Of a DNA stretch of 56,839 bases, positions 1 through 11,200 are shown one piece after another (the stretch's first letter is position 1; each line of letters begins with the position of its first letter). The position numbers and the translations under genes are program-made. The DNA is from Stemphylium vesicarium (lineage: Eukaryota > Ascomycota > Dothideomycetes > Pleosporales > Pleosporaceae): contig QXCR01000171.1 in NCBI GenBank assembly GCA_004380135.1, positions 1-56,839 on the forward strand, read 5' to 3'. Below the pieces are notes generated by a model. The model had not been told where the DNA came from and searched no databases. It saw nothing but the letters and a program-made list of their open reading frames with translations.

Positions 1-293
1 GGCCCCAGCGGCGCAGGCAGCTCAACATCCTGCGGCGCGGCCATCTGCCATTGCCGGCAGTGCTCTACAATCGATTTCCTCTCTTCGCTTGCTACGCCGT
101 GCTGGTCGCGCAGATGCACATCGACGTTCTGTATGCCGGTAGCGTGCTCCTTACAGATTAGCACCTGATAGCGCTCGAGATAGCAGAAGCGGTCTTGCAC
201 GTTGTCGATGGTTATCTTGCTTGCACGCGGTCGCTTGCGGTGCTGCGTTGCAGTTGACGTTGCGGGTGGCTGTGCGTTCCAGCAGAACTCCAT
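1..293 (-). CDS. DUF3505-like protein, 5' part only
   Basis: An open frame of 97 codons starts with ATG at 293 and runs off the left edge of the window. It has a basic stretch (about residues 17-26) and then a region that looks like the N-terminal half of the fungal DUF3505 domain (the family of orsellinic acid cluster protein D): LERYQVLICKEHATG, then HLRDQHGV, then PQDVELPAPLGP. The Cys and His spacing resembles a degenerate zinc finger. DUF3505 proteins have no settled biochemical role and are often numerous near transposons. Composition is normal, so this frame escaped the RIP seen just to its right. The family call rests on pattern memory; the domain's C-terminal half lies outside the window. 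Confidence 0.55.
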   Translation of the reverse strand, partial: MEFCWNAQPPATSTATQHRKRPRASKITIDNVQDRFCYLERYQVLICKEHATGIQNVDVHLRDQHGVASEERKSIVEHCRQWQMAAPQDVELPAPLG

Positions 294-307
294 GCTTAGT
301 AAGTGAA

Positions 308-334
308 CCCTAAGAAACCCTAAGATAACCCTAA
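308..334. repeat. Three telomere-like CCCTAA hexamers
   Basis: CCCTAA occurs at 308-313, 318-323 and 329-334, spaced 10-11 bases apart, and again near 370 and 457. This matches the fungal telomere unit (TTAGGG on the other strand) but is spaced rather than a true array. Confidence 0.5.
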
Positions 335-349
335 GTACTCTCTATAGTA

Positions 350-490
350 GGCCCGATTCGACTATATAGCCCTAACGCTATACCTATTTTAGCGATGATT
401 GGGGGGGTCGAAAATATGATGTTCGCCCCCTATAGCTGGCCCGATTGGGTCGCGTAACCCTAACGCTATACCCGTTTGGACGATGATCGG
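350..490. repeat. Two diverged direct copies of a ~53-bp unit
   Basis: The units at about 350-402 and 438-490 both begin GGCCCGATT, share CCCTAACGCTATACC in the middle, and end with a GATGAT(T/C)GGG block. Many of their differences are C/T or G/A, as expected if the first copy had suffered RIP. Confidence 0.5.
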
Positions 491-540
491 GCCCAAGCAT
501 GCGCGTCCTATTGGTTAGGCTAATATATTAACTATTAAAG

Positions 541-1602
541 ATAGAACTTAAAGTACTAAGAAAATAGCTAAATAAGAACTTAAAAAAAGAATATATTAGA
601 TCTTCTATATTACTAGTAGGATTCCTAATACTCTTTATACTAAAGAAAAAGAGATTACTAAGAATATACGTAGACTATTATAAGCTTAATAATATTATAG
701 TAAAGAATTAATACTTACTACTAAATATTATAAAACTTTAGAATTAATTATCTTAAGTAAGAATCTTTATAGTAATAGATTTATAAAATAGATACTATCT
801 TATTAGAATAAAGAAAAGTAAAGAATAGAAGATAGTATTCTAAATAAGATATAAATACTATAAATATACTATTATACCTTTTAGGCTTATAAACGCCCTA
901 GTAATATTTTAGGAACTTATTAATAATATATTAAGAGCTTATCTAGACATCTTTATTATCGCATACTTAGATAATATCCTTATCTACTCTAAGAATAAAG
1001 AAGAATATATTAAATATATCTATATAGTACTAAGGTGCCTAGACTAGTTTAACCTATAACTTAAGCTAGAGAAATGCGAATTCTATAAGGAAGAGGTCGC
1101 TTTCTTAGGATATATTATAGAAGCTAATAGAGTACGTATAAGCGAAGAAAAGATTAAGATAGTTAAAAAATAGCTACTACTAAAGATAGTTAAGGAAATA
1201 TAATTCTTCCTAGAATTCCTAAACTTTAATTAATAGTTTATTAAGAATTATTCTAAGATTACTATTCTATTAATAAAACTTATAAGAAAAGATATACTAT
1301 TTATATAGAGTAAAGAAGTAGAAGATACCTTCTAAACGCTTAAGAATATAAGTATAATACTACTATACTTCTATATATTCTAATTAGGGCAACCCCTACG
1401 CTTTAAGACTAACTTATTAGATCTCGCACTAGAAGAATATACTAGCTAATTATATAAAGGCTAATAGCATCTTATAGCCTATTATTTACGTAAGCTTTTA
1501 GGACTAAAGAAGAACTATAATATTTATAATAAGAAGCTATTAGCTATTATTACTTATCTAAAGTATTAAAAAGTATACGCTAAAAATTACTCTTTAAATC
1601 AA
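541..1602 (+). pseudogene. RIP-degraded Ty3/gypsy pol (reverse transcriptase and RNase H)
   Basis: A single reading frame (starting at 541, no frameshift) shows the order of a gypsy pol: an ELKVLRK segment, then RIYVDYYKLN (normally R-x-CVDYRKLN), then the catalytic-box equivalent AYLDNILIYS at 961-990 (normally YLDDILIYS), then LEKCEFYKEEVAFLGYII, and an RNase H-like end (HLIAYYLRKLLGLKKNYNIY, then KKLLAIITYL). It is interrupted by many TAA and TAG codons where the family has Gln or Trp, as RIP produces. Gag, protease and integrase are not visible. The second catalytic Asp is replaced by Asn, also a G-to-A change. It is a dead fragment. Confidence 0.85.
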
Positions 1603-2059
1603 TAAGACGGCAAGTTGGCTGCCTTTTCTGGCAGACACTGAAACGGAATTCGGATGCTGACTTGCCGCCAAACCTCTCTATTCTACTCGGTGGCTGAGCG
1701 ATGCACGTACCCGTCCGGATGACCATATTGAGACTAGCGCAGCTACTAGCGTTTCGTCAGGAATGCAACCTTGTCTTTACATACTAGTTGTAAGCATGCA
1801 ATTTCGTACTAGCCTATTAAAGCGATCCCTACATTGTTATACTAAGCTGACTTAGACACATAGAAATGCCTCTTAGGTATAGAGTAGTATATAGATTACT
1901 TTATAAGAATAGTCCTTACTACGCATCTAATCTATAAAAGACACTCGCATAGAGAACTAACTATTTACTTATTTACTAGTCTATTACTATATTAACCTTA
2001 CTTTCTTATTAATCGCCACTCCCTTCTACTACTAATAGGTGCGCTAGCGATTAGCTATT
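1603..2059. other. Gene-free spacer with a short un-mutated island
   Basis: From about 1603 to 1800 the base composition returns abruptly to normal and CA/TG dinucleotides reappear, then AT-rich sequence resumes. No coding pattern was recognised. The island contains the imperfect inverted pair GGCAAGT / ACTTGCC. Confidence 0.4.
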
Positions 2060-4558
2060 ATGGCGTGCGGTCAAACGAAGACACGATTAAAGTCCCCCAC
2101 ACCGTCTAATAACGACTCAGAATACTAGGCTAATAGCACAAGTATCGATGGAAATAATAGAAGCGAGTTAGGATTATAACTAGATAAGCTTAGTAGTAAT
2201 AGATTATCTAAGAATAGACCTGTCTATCCGCTAGACTTTTATAAAGCGCGTGCGAACTAGGTTAATAATACTAAGATTAGTAATACTTATACTAAAAGCA
2301 CGGAGAGGCAATTGCAAAATATTAAAAAGTAATAGAAAGAGTAAGCATTCTTTAAATCTCTTTTCTCTCTTAACTCTTCCTCTTACTTATATCTCTCTCT
2401 ATTATAATTGAGTACCACGCTAAATACTACATAGACATTATTTATTTATAGAATATAACTAGCACGAGAAGATAAGTTCTATTACGCTTAGCGATATTAT
2501 AACCTTTTTTACGTAGAGGCTAGACTAAAAGTGCAGAATGAATAAACGACAGCTTCCTAGAATTAAGAAAATAGCTTCTCTCGATACATACTAAAAGCTG
2601 TTCTCTATAGTATATAGAAGGTGGACAGGGAACGATATAGATAGTAAGCTATTAAGAAAGACGCTTATTATTAGTAATACTCTTATTTTGCTTAATAAGG
2701 AACATCAAAAGTAGCTAATATATTCGTAAGATAATAAGAAAACTAGTTTAGGAATATAGCTTAAGCTATAAATAGAGAGAGAAACCTTCTATAGACGTAA
2801 AGGACGTGACTAAAATTATAGTAATAATACTTACGACTATTAAGAAGATATTCTAGGTGGGCTAATGCTATATATAGATATACTTCTTCCTTTAAGGGGG
2901 TTTTATTACTATAAATTAACTAGATACTCTCCTTAAGTTGCGCTATAAAGATATTAAGGTTATTATAGAATAAGATTAAAATAGTAGTCTAAATAAAGTT
3001 TTATTAGAATAGAGATATAAATTTATAAAAACGCACTTTAGATCTAAACTAGAGTACGTATATTTATTTTTATTAGCTTTAGCAACTATACGAAGTCTAT
3101 TAATATTATAGAAATATCTTTATAATTCTAGAAATTATTTATAATCTATTTCTAATTCTAAGCCCCTACGTCTTCTTACTAGACTTAATATTTACTAATA
3201 AGATTTTTAAGAATAAAGAACTAACTCTAGAGAACTTATTTACGCTTTAACTATAGAATAAGTGTAACTTACTAGAGGTCTCTATTAGAGATGAGGTAGC
3301 CGACCTCTATGTCTTTCGTTAACACGAGCAAATAATAACAAAACGCAAAATAAGTAATAAACGACTGCCGTACGCTACACTTAAAAAGTGTATGTAGGAT
3401 GTTAGTGAAATTATAGGGTTTAAAGGCGTGGCTAAACTATACAATCTCTAATATGGGGTAGCTAATGCCTTTAACAAGGACGGTAAGTAATAAGCAAAGT
3501 GAACGATAGAGAATAAGACTAACCTAACTATAATTATAGGCGGCACTAGTGATGCCTTACGAAATATAATTATAAAGCACGCTGATATAAGTGTCTTTCT
3601 AAATTATTACCTATTAACACGAATTACTATAGATATATAAGTAATTGTATGAGGGTTAGCGCCCTAAGATAGGGTTATGTAGGTAGCAAGCAGGATGAGC
3701 CGATATATCGATCTAGACCGACCTCGACATCTTACGAAAGAGCACGAACGGTCTATTATAGAATATCTACGGCTATAATAACTATAAGCGCGGCTAAAGA
3801 AACGTAATAAGGGCTTATAAGACTATAAGAAGCTTTAGAAATAAATTTATAACCTAAAGTAAGTGCTAAAGTATTATCTTAAGCTTTAGATAAGGGAAGA
3901 ATACGATAGTACGCGAGTAGAGAAGAATATATAGCTACAAATCTCTAGTAGAACACACGAGGAAAAGATTAAGACTAATCTAAAGTAGTTATATAGATAG
4001 TTATAATAGTATATAAACTTAATTAAGTTAATTATATTACTACCTAGAATATCTATTCTAGAGAAGAATTAATAACGAAGTTAAGCTATTAGGGTAGTTA
4101 TAGAGTACTACTTAGTTAATAAAGATATAATATTAAAAAACTATAGAGTAAGCTTAAGTGCTAATAACGGGCCTTAAGAGGATATTAATATAGATAAACT
4201 AACTTTTAAAGCTATAAGAAAGGAGGTTTTTAAGAAGTAAAGACTAAGAATATATTTTATATATCTAGGTAATAATACTCTCCCTATAAAAACACGTGCG
4301 TACTAGTTTTAGATGCTAGGAGATCTTACTAAACACTTTAAACGTTATTTAAGCTAATTTAATAATAAAATAGGTAAGAGGTGTTATCTATATAGGGTGC
4401 ACTTTAAAGATAAGATAGAAATATAGCGCTATACTTTTAATAAGCATAGTACTATTTTACGAAAGTCTTAACTCTTAGAGAGTAGAGTAAGATAAGTAAT
4501 GCTATACTAACTATATAGCTTTAGCAACTAAATAATACTATTAATATCTTTTCTATAG
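2060..4558 (+). pseudogene. RIP-degraded full-length DUF3435 protein
   Basis: ATG at 2060 opens a frame that can be followed for about 830 codons without a frameshift but with dozens of TAA/TAG/TGA codons. Recognisable DUF3435 landmarks in this one frame: a central LRYKDIK segment near 2940; YGVANAFNKDG at about 3450; the tyrosine-recombinase-like block SDALRNIIIKHADISVFL with a following NYYL near 3550; MSRYIDLDRPRHLTKEHER near 3690; and a C-terminal region with GDLTKHFKR and a C2H2-like HTFNKH-type end near 4330-4460. DUF3435 includes the 'captain' recombinases of Starship elements as well as many other fungal repeats; the zinc-finger tail suggests the general family rather than a proven captain. 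Decay is by point mutation only. Confidence 0.75.
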
Positions 4559-6838
4559 TATATATATTAAAAAGAAAATTTATATAGAAAAAGTGATTAA
4601 GTGACCTCGCGGTAGGTCTATACTTTCTAATATTAGAGTAGAGAGGTGCACCCTCCCAGCTTGTTGCACTATAGGTTTATTTATAGGCCTATTTAATAAT
4701 AAAGTACTTAGATTACTTAGAAGAGACGTAAATAAAGAAGTATCTACTAATGTGGCGTAGTATAGTAGGTCGCATCTATAATTAAAACTATTACTAATTG
4801 CAAACTTATAATTAAAGATTAAATAGAGAATATATAATATATTAACGTATACTTATGATTCGTCTATTGCGGTCCTGTAATGCACTAGTTATGGCGACGT
4901 TCAGCACTAGCACCCGATATAACAGCTTGTGTAGGCATGCAAGGTGTGCTGCCAAGCTTTTAGCTTACAGGCAGATTCTGTTTGAAATTGTGTTATTGCT
5001 GCTAAGGTGTACATAAAGCAACCACACTAGCCGTCGCTATAGCGCGCTCGACCGCGCAGATCGCGCGTGTCAAAAGACTTTTGAGTTGTGAAAGCAGTAA
5101 CAGAGAGAGACGCTATAGTACACTGAACGGCAATGGATAGTACAGGGAGGGGTGTGATCGTCGCGCGGTCATAAAACGAAACAACGTCGTCGGTCACAAC
5201 CGGCGCCATGCTGCCAACCCTTAGCATCATCAAGCCCCAAAGCAGCAACCCGGGCGCGCGGCGCTGCGCAAATAGCTTAACCGACTTCAAACCAGCGCTC
5301 GCTGACAACATCAGCAGATTGACGCAGACCTGCAACTTGTGTTGCTTCCTGGATGGCACGCCTGTGTCGCTAGCGTCCCGAGTGGTTTGTGGCTGCCACT
5401 CGGCATCCACACCAAGCTAGTCTTTGTCAAGCGGAATTGCTTGGCATGAATCATGTTCATTGGTCTATCTATCGCGAGCGGCAGCCTATATGAGGCTTGC
5501 CGGTTAAGAGCAAACAGATGGACAAAGGCAGATAGAACAAAGATGGGATGGAACAATGGGGCAAGCAGCAATCAGCTGTACAGACTGGAAGCTTCCCGGC
5601 TCCTCACCGGAGCTCCGACTGACAGTCTTCCTCCAGCACCTTGACGTTCATTTTAAGATTCCTACTAATTTTCGACTAAATATATTAGAGTTTCTCTAGG
5701 ATATAAAGCGGGCAAGAAGTAGGTTAGAGGAAATATAGAAGTAAATCGTATAGGCTAAGTAAGCGCGACGAATAGAGTGCGAGGGAGTGTACGTGTGGTT
5801 TTATTACTTTAATTAGGAGATTAGTATAGTAGAAGACTCTATATAGGCGCATAGTAAAAATGCTAAATATAAAGTAGGTTTAGGTAGCTATTAGTTTAAA
5901 GGCTATAGGATGTGGTTAGCCTATATTTATTAATCTAATAGGAGAGAACTGACCGTGGCTAAGGGCTGCAGCGGGCTGGTGCCCTAATCAACGATATCAA
6001 AATATAAGTAGCATGCGTACAGTAAATGCTATGTTTACAATATTAGAAGGCGCGTGAGAGCCTATAGAGGCTCTAAGCTAGCCTATGTTTCTAATTAGCT
6101 TTAAAGAATTACGTGCGAGCTAAGACTTTTACCTAAACTAATATATACGTATATAGTACGCTAATATAAACGCTTTCTTTAAGTTTAGATCTCTAGAAAT
6201 ATAGAGATAGTTTAATATTATAGATTATATAGTTTTCTAGCGTTAGAAATTTCTTAAGATAGAGAGTTAATTTAAGAATAAGAAGACTTTAGATTTCCTA
6301 AGTATTATAGGGGATTATACTATATAGGGGTAGAACGCCTAATACTTAGGGATAAGTAATACTTACCTATAACTACGTGAGTAGTGCTAAGTTAAAGGCT
6401 ACGGATTAATAGTTATATTACTATAAGTGTACGTGCAGTTTAGTTACTCTTATATAAGTATTAATATTGCGGAACACCTTATGAAGCCCCTATTGCGGAT
6501 ACTGAAGGAGTGGGGCTTACGAAGCTAGTCACGCAGGATGAGGCATGGGATCATTTTTGGCTGATCAGGGCTCGCGCAGCGTAATTAGGCAGGATGTGTT
6601 GGAGTCGTGCTCTTGCTGGCAGAGGCGTACGGTGTGTAGTCGACAGTCGCGTTGGCTGAAAGCCACCGAAGGGTTACAGAACATTATTTAGGCTGAGTGC
6701 ATGCAAACGCTGTTTGGTACTCTATAGTTTTAGCTACGTTTAGTTTGCGGGTTTAAGAAGCCCTGTCTAAGACAAAATAGTATAATAATAGTTCTAGAGA
6801 GTATGTAACCACGTGACTAGGGTCACATGATTTGCTAT
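4559..6838. other. Gene-poor repeat region with one normal-composition island
   Basis: 4559-4860 and 5650-6480 are AT-rich with almost no CA/TG and carry scattered in-frame stops, so they are probably RIP-treated repeats, but no protein family could be read. 4860-5645 has normal composition; open frames there (for example minus 5027-5410) match nothing recognised and have no clear splice structure. 6480-6780 again has normal composition with no gene seen. Confidence 0.4.
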
Positions 6839-6968
6839 TGTAGCAGGCACCTACCTCTAAGCCGGAAGCTCCGGAAACAGAAAAAGAGATCAGAACACGA
6901 CAACAGATAGCAATACAATAGTTGATCCGCAGCCTCTAACTCGACACTGCTCACGCAGTTACATAACA
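6839..6968. repeat. LTR-like end fragment
   Basis: A segment bounded by TG and CA contains AGATCAGAACACGACAACAG and GCAATACAATAG, a style common near the 3' end of fungal gypsy LTRs, and is preceded by CACGTGACTAGGGTCACATG. No 5-bp target duplication was found, so it is probably a truncated LTR whose left limit is uncertain. It lies 16 bases from the point where the neighbouring membrane-protein gene loses its 3' end. Confidence 0.35.
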
Positions 6969-7014
6969 TAATGAGCTCTCTAATCGTTCAATCAAGATGA
7001 AGCCATGCACTTAC

Positions 7015-7897
7015 TTTAAAGTTCTGGTAGCTGGACGAGCTCTGGAAAGTTGTATTACCCGTGAAAGCGCGGTCAACGCCGTCCACGCGGTCGCCCACCA
7101 GGCTAGAGAAGTTCATCATCCTCTCATTCCATGGCGTTTCTAACCATTTGTGGGAATCATCCAAGTTATACTCAGGGTGATACTCCAGCGAAGGTATGCG
7201 TACATTACCCCAATTATCCATGGCAGCCTGAATAGCCAAAGTCCTTTCACCGCCTAGCCTGTTGATTACGTCTCTGGCTCTACGGTCGGTAAGGTCGACA
7301 TATTGTACACTGGCTATGTAATCGCATAGTGTCGACGAATACAATGCTAAAATCGTCGGCTTTTCGCGTTGTTCAGAATTTTGGAAAGGCGTAAGCGCCT
7401 CCTGTACCTGTATGCTGGGGTTATAGTAGGTGATACGTCCTTCCGAAGCACCGATCTCCTGTCGCAGTTGGACGCCACGAAACGATGCTTGAGAGCCAAG
7501 AGGATTGAACGCCCAAAGAAGGATCAAGGCAGCTGAGGAGATACGAAAGATTGTCCATCGAAAGATAGTAATGATCGAGCCCGCCATCTAAAGTGCCATG
7601 TCAGTAGACGCATAACATAATAGCGACCAACGAACCGTGAGTGATCCCAAAAGTTGTTCAAGAGCCTAACAACGTATCAGCTAGCGTGAGGGTATGAACA
7701 GAATTCTTGGGCTTTCTGTACCAATAGCGGGATTCCCCTTTCGACTCTATAGTCAGCTAATGCTCTGATTGCGCTGCCTAGAATGCCGGAGAACACGACA
7801 GGCCATACTGAAGGAGCGATCCTGGTGGCTTGGACGACTTGGTTTGACCACTCGGATTCAGACTTACCCTGTAACGAGGCAACGAATGCCCCAAGAA
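7015..7897 (-). pseudogene. Interrupted fungal membrane-protein gene, downstream exons
   Basis: Three exons read leftward: 7897-7722, 7665-7636 and 7587-7015, with phases that agree. They encode QATRIAPSVWPVVFSGILGS, then ADYRVERGIPLL, then LEQLLGSLT, then a hydrophobic segment (SSAALILLWAFNPLGSQASF). This pattern belongs to a large family of uncharacterised fungal multi-pass membrane proteins, usually several hundred residues longer. The last exon stops at a strong GTAAGT donor (7014-7009), and beyond it, instead of another exon, lies an LTR-like fragment, so the 3' end is missing. Exon 1 is 5.2 kb away at 13130-13487, across the copia insertion. Function unknown. Confidence 0.65.
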
Positions 7898-7915
7898 CTT
7901 CTTGGTGGTTAGTTG

Positions 7916-8098
7916 TGTCAGCTACCGTGTGGGCCTCAGGGTATATGACCCAGGTTCCATCCCATCTCTCACTCACTCCAGGCTAGTACGTACAAGGCTT
8001 AGCGCCCACAACGCTAGCCAGCAGAGATATAGATCTCAGTTCCCGTAGCATAATATACAACACGATTCACCACATGTTCTATCCCAGTGCTACTGACA
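7916..8098 (+). repeat. Copia 5' LTR
   Basis: 183 bp, beginning TGTCAGCTACC and ending CTACTGACA, repeated at 12891-13073. It should carry the promoter for the element's transcript. Confidence 0.95.
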
Positions 8099-8110
8099 GG
8101 TTATGAGCCC
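8099..8110 (+). promoter_or_regulatory. Primer binding site, initiator tRNA-Met anticodon arm
   Basis: GGTTATGAGCCC directly abuts the 5' LTR and is complementary to GGGCTCATAACC, the anticodon stem-loop of eukaryotic initiator tRNA-Met. Copia-type elements in insects and fungi are known to prime from a half-tRNA of this kind rather than from its 3' end. Confidence 0.75.
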
Positions 8111-8244
8111 TCAACCGCTCCCGCGATCACTGCAATCAAACCATCACACGGAAAATTGCAGAGATCAGCGCGCCCGAACGTCAACCAAAACAACAACAAC
8201 AAAATAGTCATAAATCGCGACTACAGTCCAAGGACGCCGCCGCG

Positions 8245-11200
8245 ATGACAAACAACCAGACCCAAGCTAGCTTGACCACCTCTAAGACCACGGTCTCCGT
8301 CACCTTACGAGCGGACGGAAAGAACTGGAAGGATTGGATCAAGCAGCTTACCAACTACGCTGCCGCCGAGGGAGCTTTCCGCGTCTTAGATGGCGCAGCA
8401 TGCCCTATTTTCGACGACAGCAACACCAAATACGACCAAATGGATCTTCTCACACCAGCTCTGAGCGCAGGCATGACACCACAACAGGTCCGCGCCGCAT
8501 GGAGCACCGCTGAAGACACCAACAAATTGCTACGTCCGTACAACGACGACCTCCGACGTCGCAAGGAGGACGACCAACGCGCTCACGAACAGTGGGTGTC
8601 GCGAGACGCTCGACTCCAGAACACCATACTCTCATCTATCGTTCAGTCCCTCGTACCACAAGTCCGCAACTGCCCTACAGCGAACGACATGTACAAGGTT
8701 CTTAAAGAACTCAACAACTCAACCGATTACGCCAACGCCGCAGCCGCATGGACAGCTTTTATCGACCTTCGCGCTGATAGCTGCAAGTCTGTACGCGAGT
8801 ACATTGGCAAACTACGCGAAAACATCAACGACCTCGCAGTACAGGGCATCCATATAGCTTGGAAGAAGCCCCAGACTACGGGAGTCTCAGCCACAGACTC
8901 AGCGTCTGAGCTGATGGTAATCCATATGCTTCACGGTCTAGAGAAAGTGATCCCAGAGTGGGTAGAGGATCGTAACAACGACCTCCGCCAAGGCAGCACC
9001 TGGACAATTGACGCACTCATCTCCTCCGTAGAAGATCACATTCGAAACGCAGCCGAGGAGCCAGTTAAGACGTTCACTACCATCTCTAAGGAGAAGGAGG
9101 AGAAGCGTGTAATGCAGCGCCTCACCCAGAAACCGAACAACAACAGGTCCCAATCTACAGCGTCGACAGCAGCGGCCACGGCCACGCTCCCGACGAGATC
9201 AGCGACCCCACAAAATGCAACATGGACGCCCCGACCACCAAAGACTCTTTGCACACATTGCAACAAGGAGCATGTCGGAGGCCTAGCAGGGTGTTGGAAA
9301 CTTCACCCACACCTTATGCCAGACAGTGTGAGGCAACAACGTGCTGCCAACGCAAAGGCTAATGTCTCACTGACGGACAACTCCGCCAAGAACGACGCCG
9401 CCGACAGCACCTACACCAGCATATTCACAACAATCTCACCTGCGATTATCCAGAAAGCGGTCAAGAATGCTGACTACAGGAAGCGCTACTGTTACGACAC
9501 CGCAGCTAACCGTCACGTCTTTAATGACCGATCTAAGTTCGTTACCTACGTCCCGATCAAAAACAACGACGTCAAAGGCTCAACTGGCTCTACTGCCGCA
9601 ATTGGCGAGGGCATTGTACGCCTACACGTCGTCAAATCCGACGGCACAACACACGACATCCATCTATCACACGTTCTCCATTGCCCCGATTTTGCCACTA
9701 ACGTTGTCTCTCAGGCGCCCTTCAAGCGCAAAGGAGCGTGGTATCACTCAGGCAAAGACAAGCTATACAACTCCACAGATGAAGAGCTTGCCTACTTACC
9801 AGAGATTGACGGTATACCCAACTTTCTCGTAGTCACAGATCCCTCTGAGGCCCCGGCCGCCCTCTCTTTCGCATCACTTCACGCATACCGCACCTCACCC
9901 GAAGAGCCTACTACGACGCGCACAGCCGACGAATGGCACGAGATCTTTGGACACGCGAATATGGACATACTAAAGCGCACCGCTAAGGCAGTCAAAGGCA
10001 TGGTTATCTCTACAAACTCTCTCTCAGACTGTCCGCCGTGCGGACTCTCGAAATCACACAAGGTCATCTCTAGGAAGCCGCAAGACGTCCCCAACACCCA
10101 CCTCGGCATGATACATGTTGACATAGTCGGCCCTATCTCCCCAATGGGTAGGAACGGCGAGCTATACTGGATGCTCATCACCAGCGGCAAGACAGGCCAA
10201 CAGTGGATCTTCACGGCAGACACCCGTGCAGCCCTTGGCGTTAAGCTCACAGACTGGTGCAAACAAATGAAAGCCAAAGGACTGACAGTAATTACTATCC
10301 GTACGGACAACGCCCGCGAGTTTATCAACAACCGCACTACGGCGTACTTCAACGACAATGGAATTACAATTGAAGCCTCACCTCCGTACGACCCAACGCG
10401 CAACGGCAGAGCCGAACGCGCAAATGGCATAACCGCAACACGTATACGCACCGCTCTTATCGCGGCTGGTCTCCCAAAAGAGTTCTGGCCATGGGCAAGC
10501 GAGTACATCACCTACCTCCGCAATCTCAGCGTCACCAGCGCGCCCGACGGGGATACGACTCCCCTCGAGGCGTGGAATCGCGAGCTCAATTACCCCAATC
10601 CAGTGCCAAACGTCGCCAAGCTACAAGCTTTCGGCCACGCTGGCTACGTCTATATACCAGCGGAGAAGCGCGTCAAAGGCGAAAAATTTGAGCCTCGCGC
10701 CATCCGCGGCCACCTCATCGGAATGGTTGGCCAGTCTATGTACAAGATGTGGATCCCAGAGACTGACTCAGTCCTCGTAACGTCATCTGTGAAGTTTGAC
10801 AAGTACAGCAAGGCTCCGACTGAGCGTCCGTCAGCACAACCACCTCTACAATCTCCTTCACAATCGCCTCAATCCCACCCTCGTATAGGCCGCTTCCAGC
10901 CATTGCTCGAGCGACTGTCGATGGACGAGCAGCCTGCTCCGGGGGGTGAGGATGAAGACCCAGGACTACCACAAGCGGGCAACCCCAACGATTTCGATGG
11001 CTTTGAGGAGCCTCAAGTCAACACCCCAAAACCAACACGTAACAACAATGTTGCTCCTCGTCGCGAGGACATCAACGCTGATTTTAGCGAGAAACACATC
11101 ATACACGGCCCTCGCACGCGTCGAGCTCGTGTCAACTTTAGCAGCGCCACCTTCGACTACTGCTTCGCTATGGCGCTCGTACGCCCAACCATCAAGCTCG

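Noticed and set aside
5027..5410. 127-codon minus-strand frame in the left repeat region
   Set aside because: No recognisable family, no splice structure, overlaps a plus-strand frame, and stands in an island between RIP blocks; insufficient support.
7783..7986. Plus-strand frame spanning exon and LTR
   Set aside because: It crosses the retrotransposon insertion border and is antisense to a membrane-protein exon, so it cannot be an old gene.
9879..10511. 210-codon minus-strand frame inside the copia element
   Set aside because: Antisense of the integrase core; no family pattern of its own.
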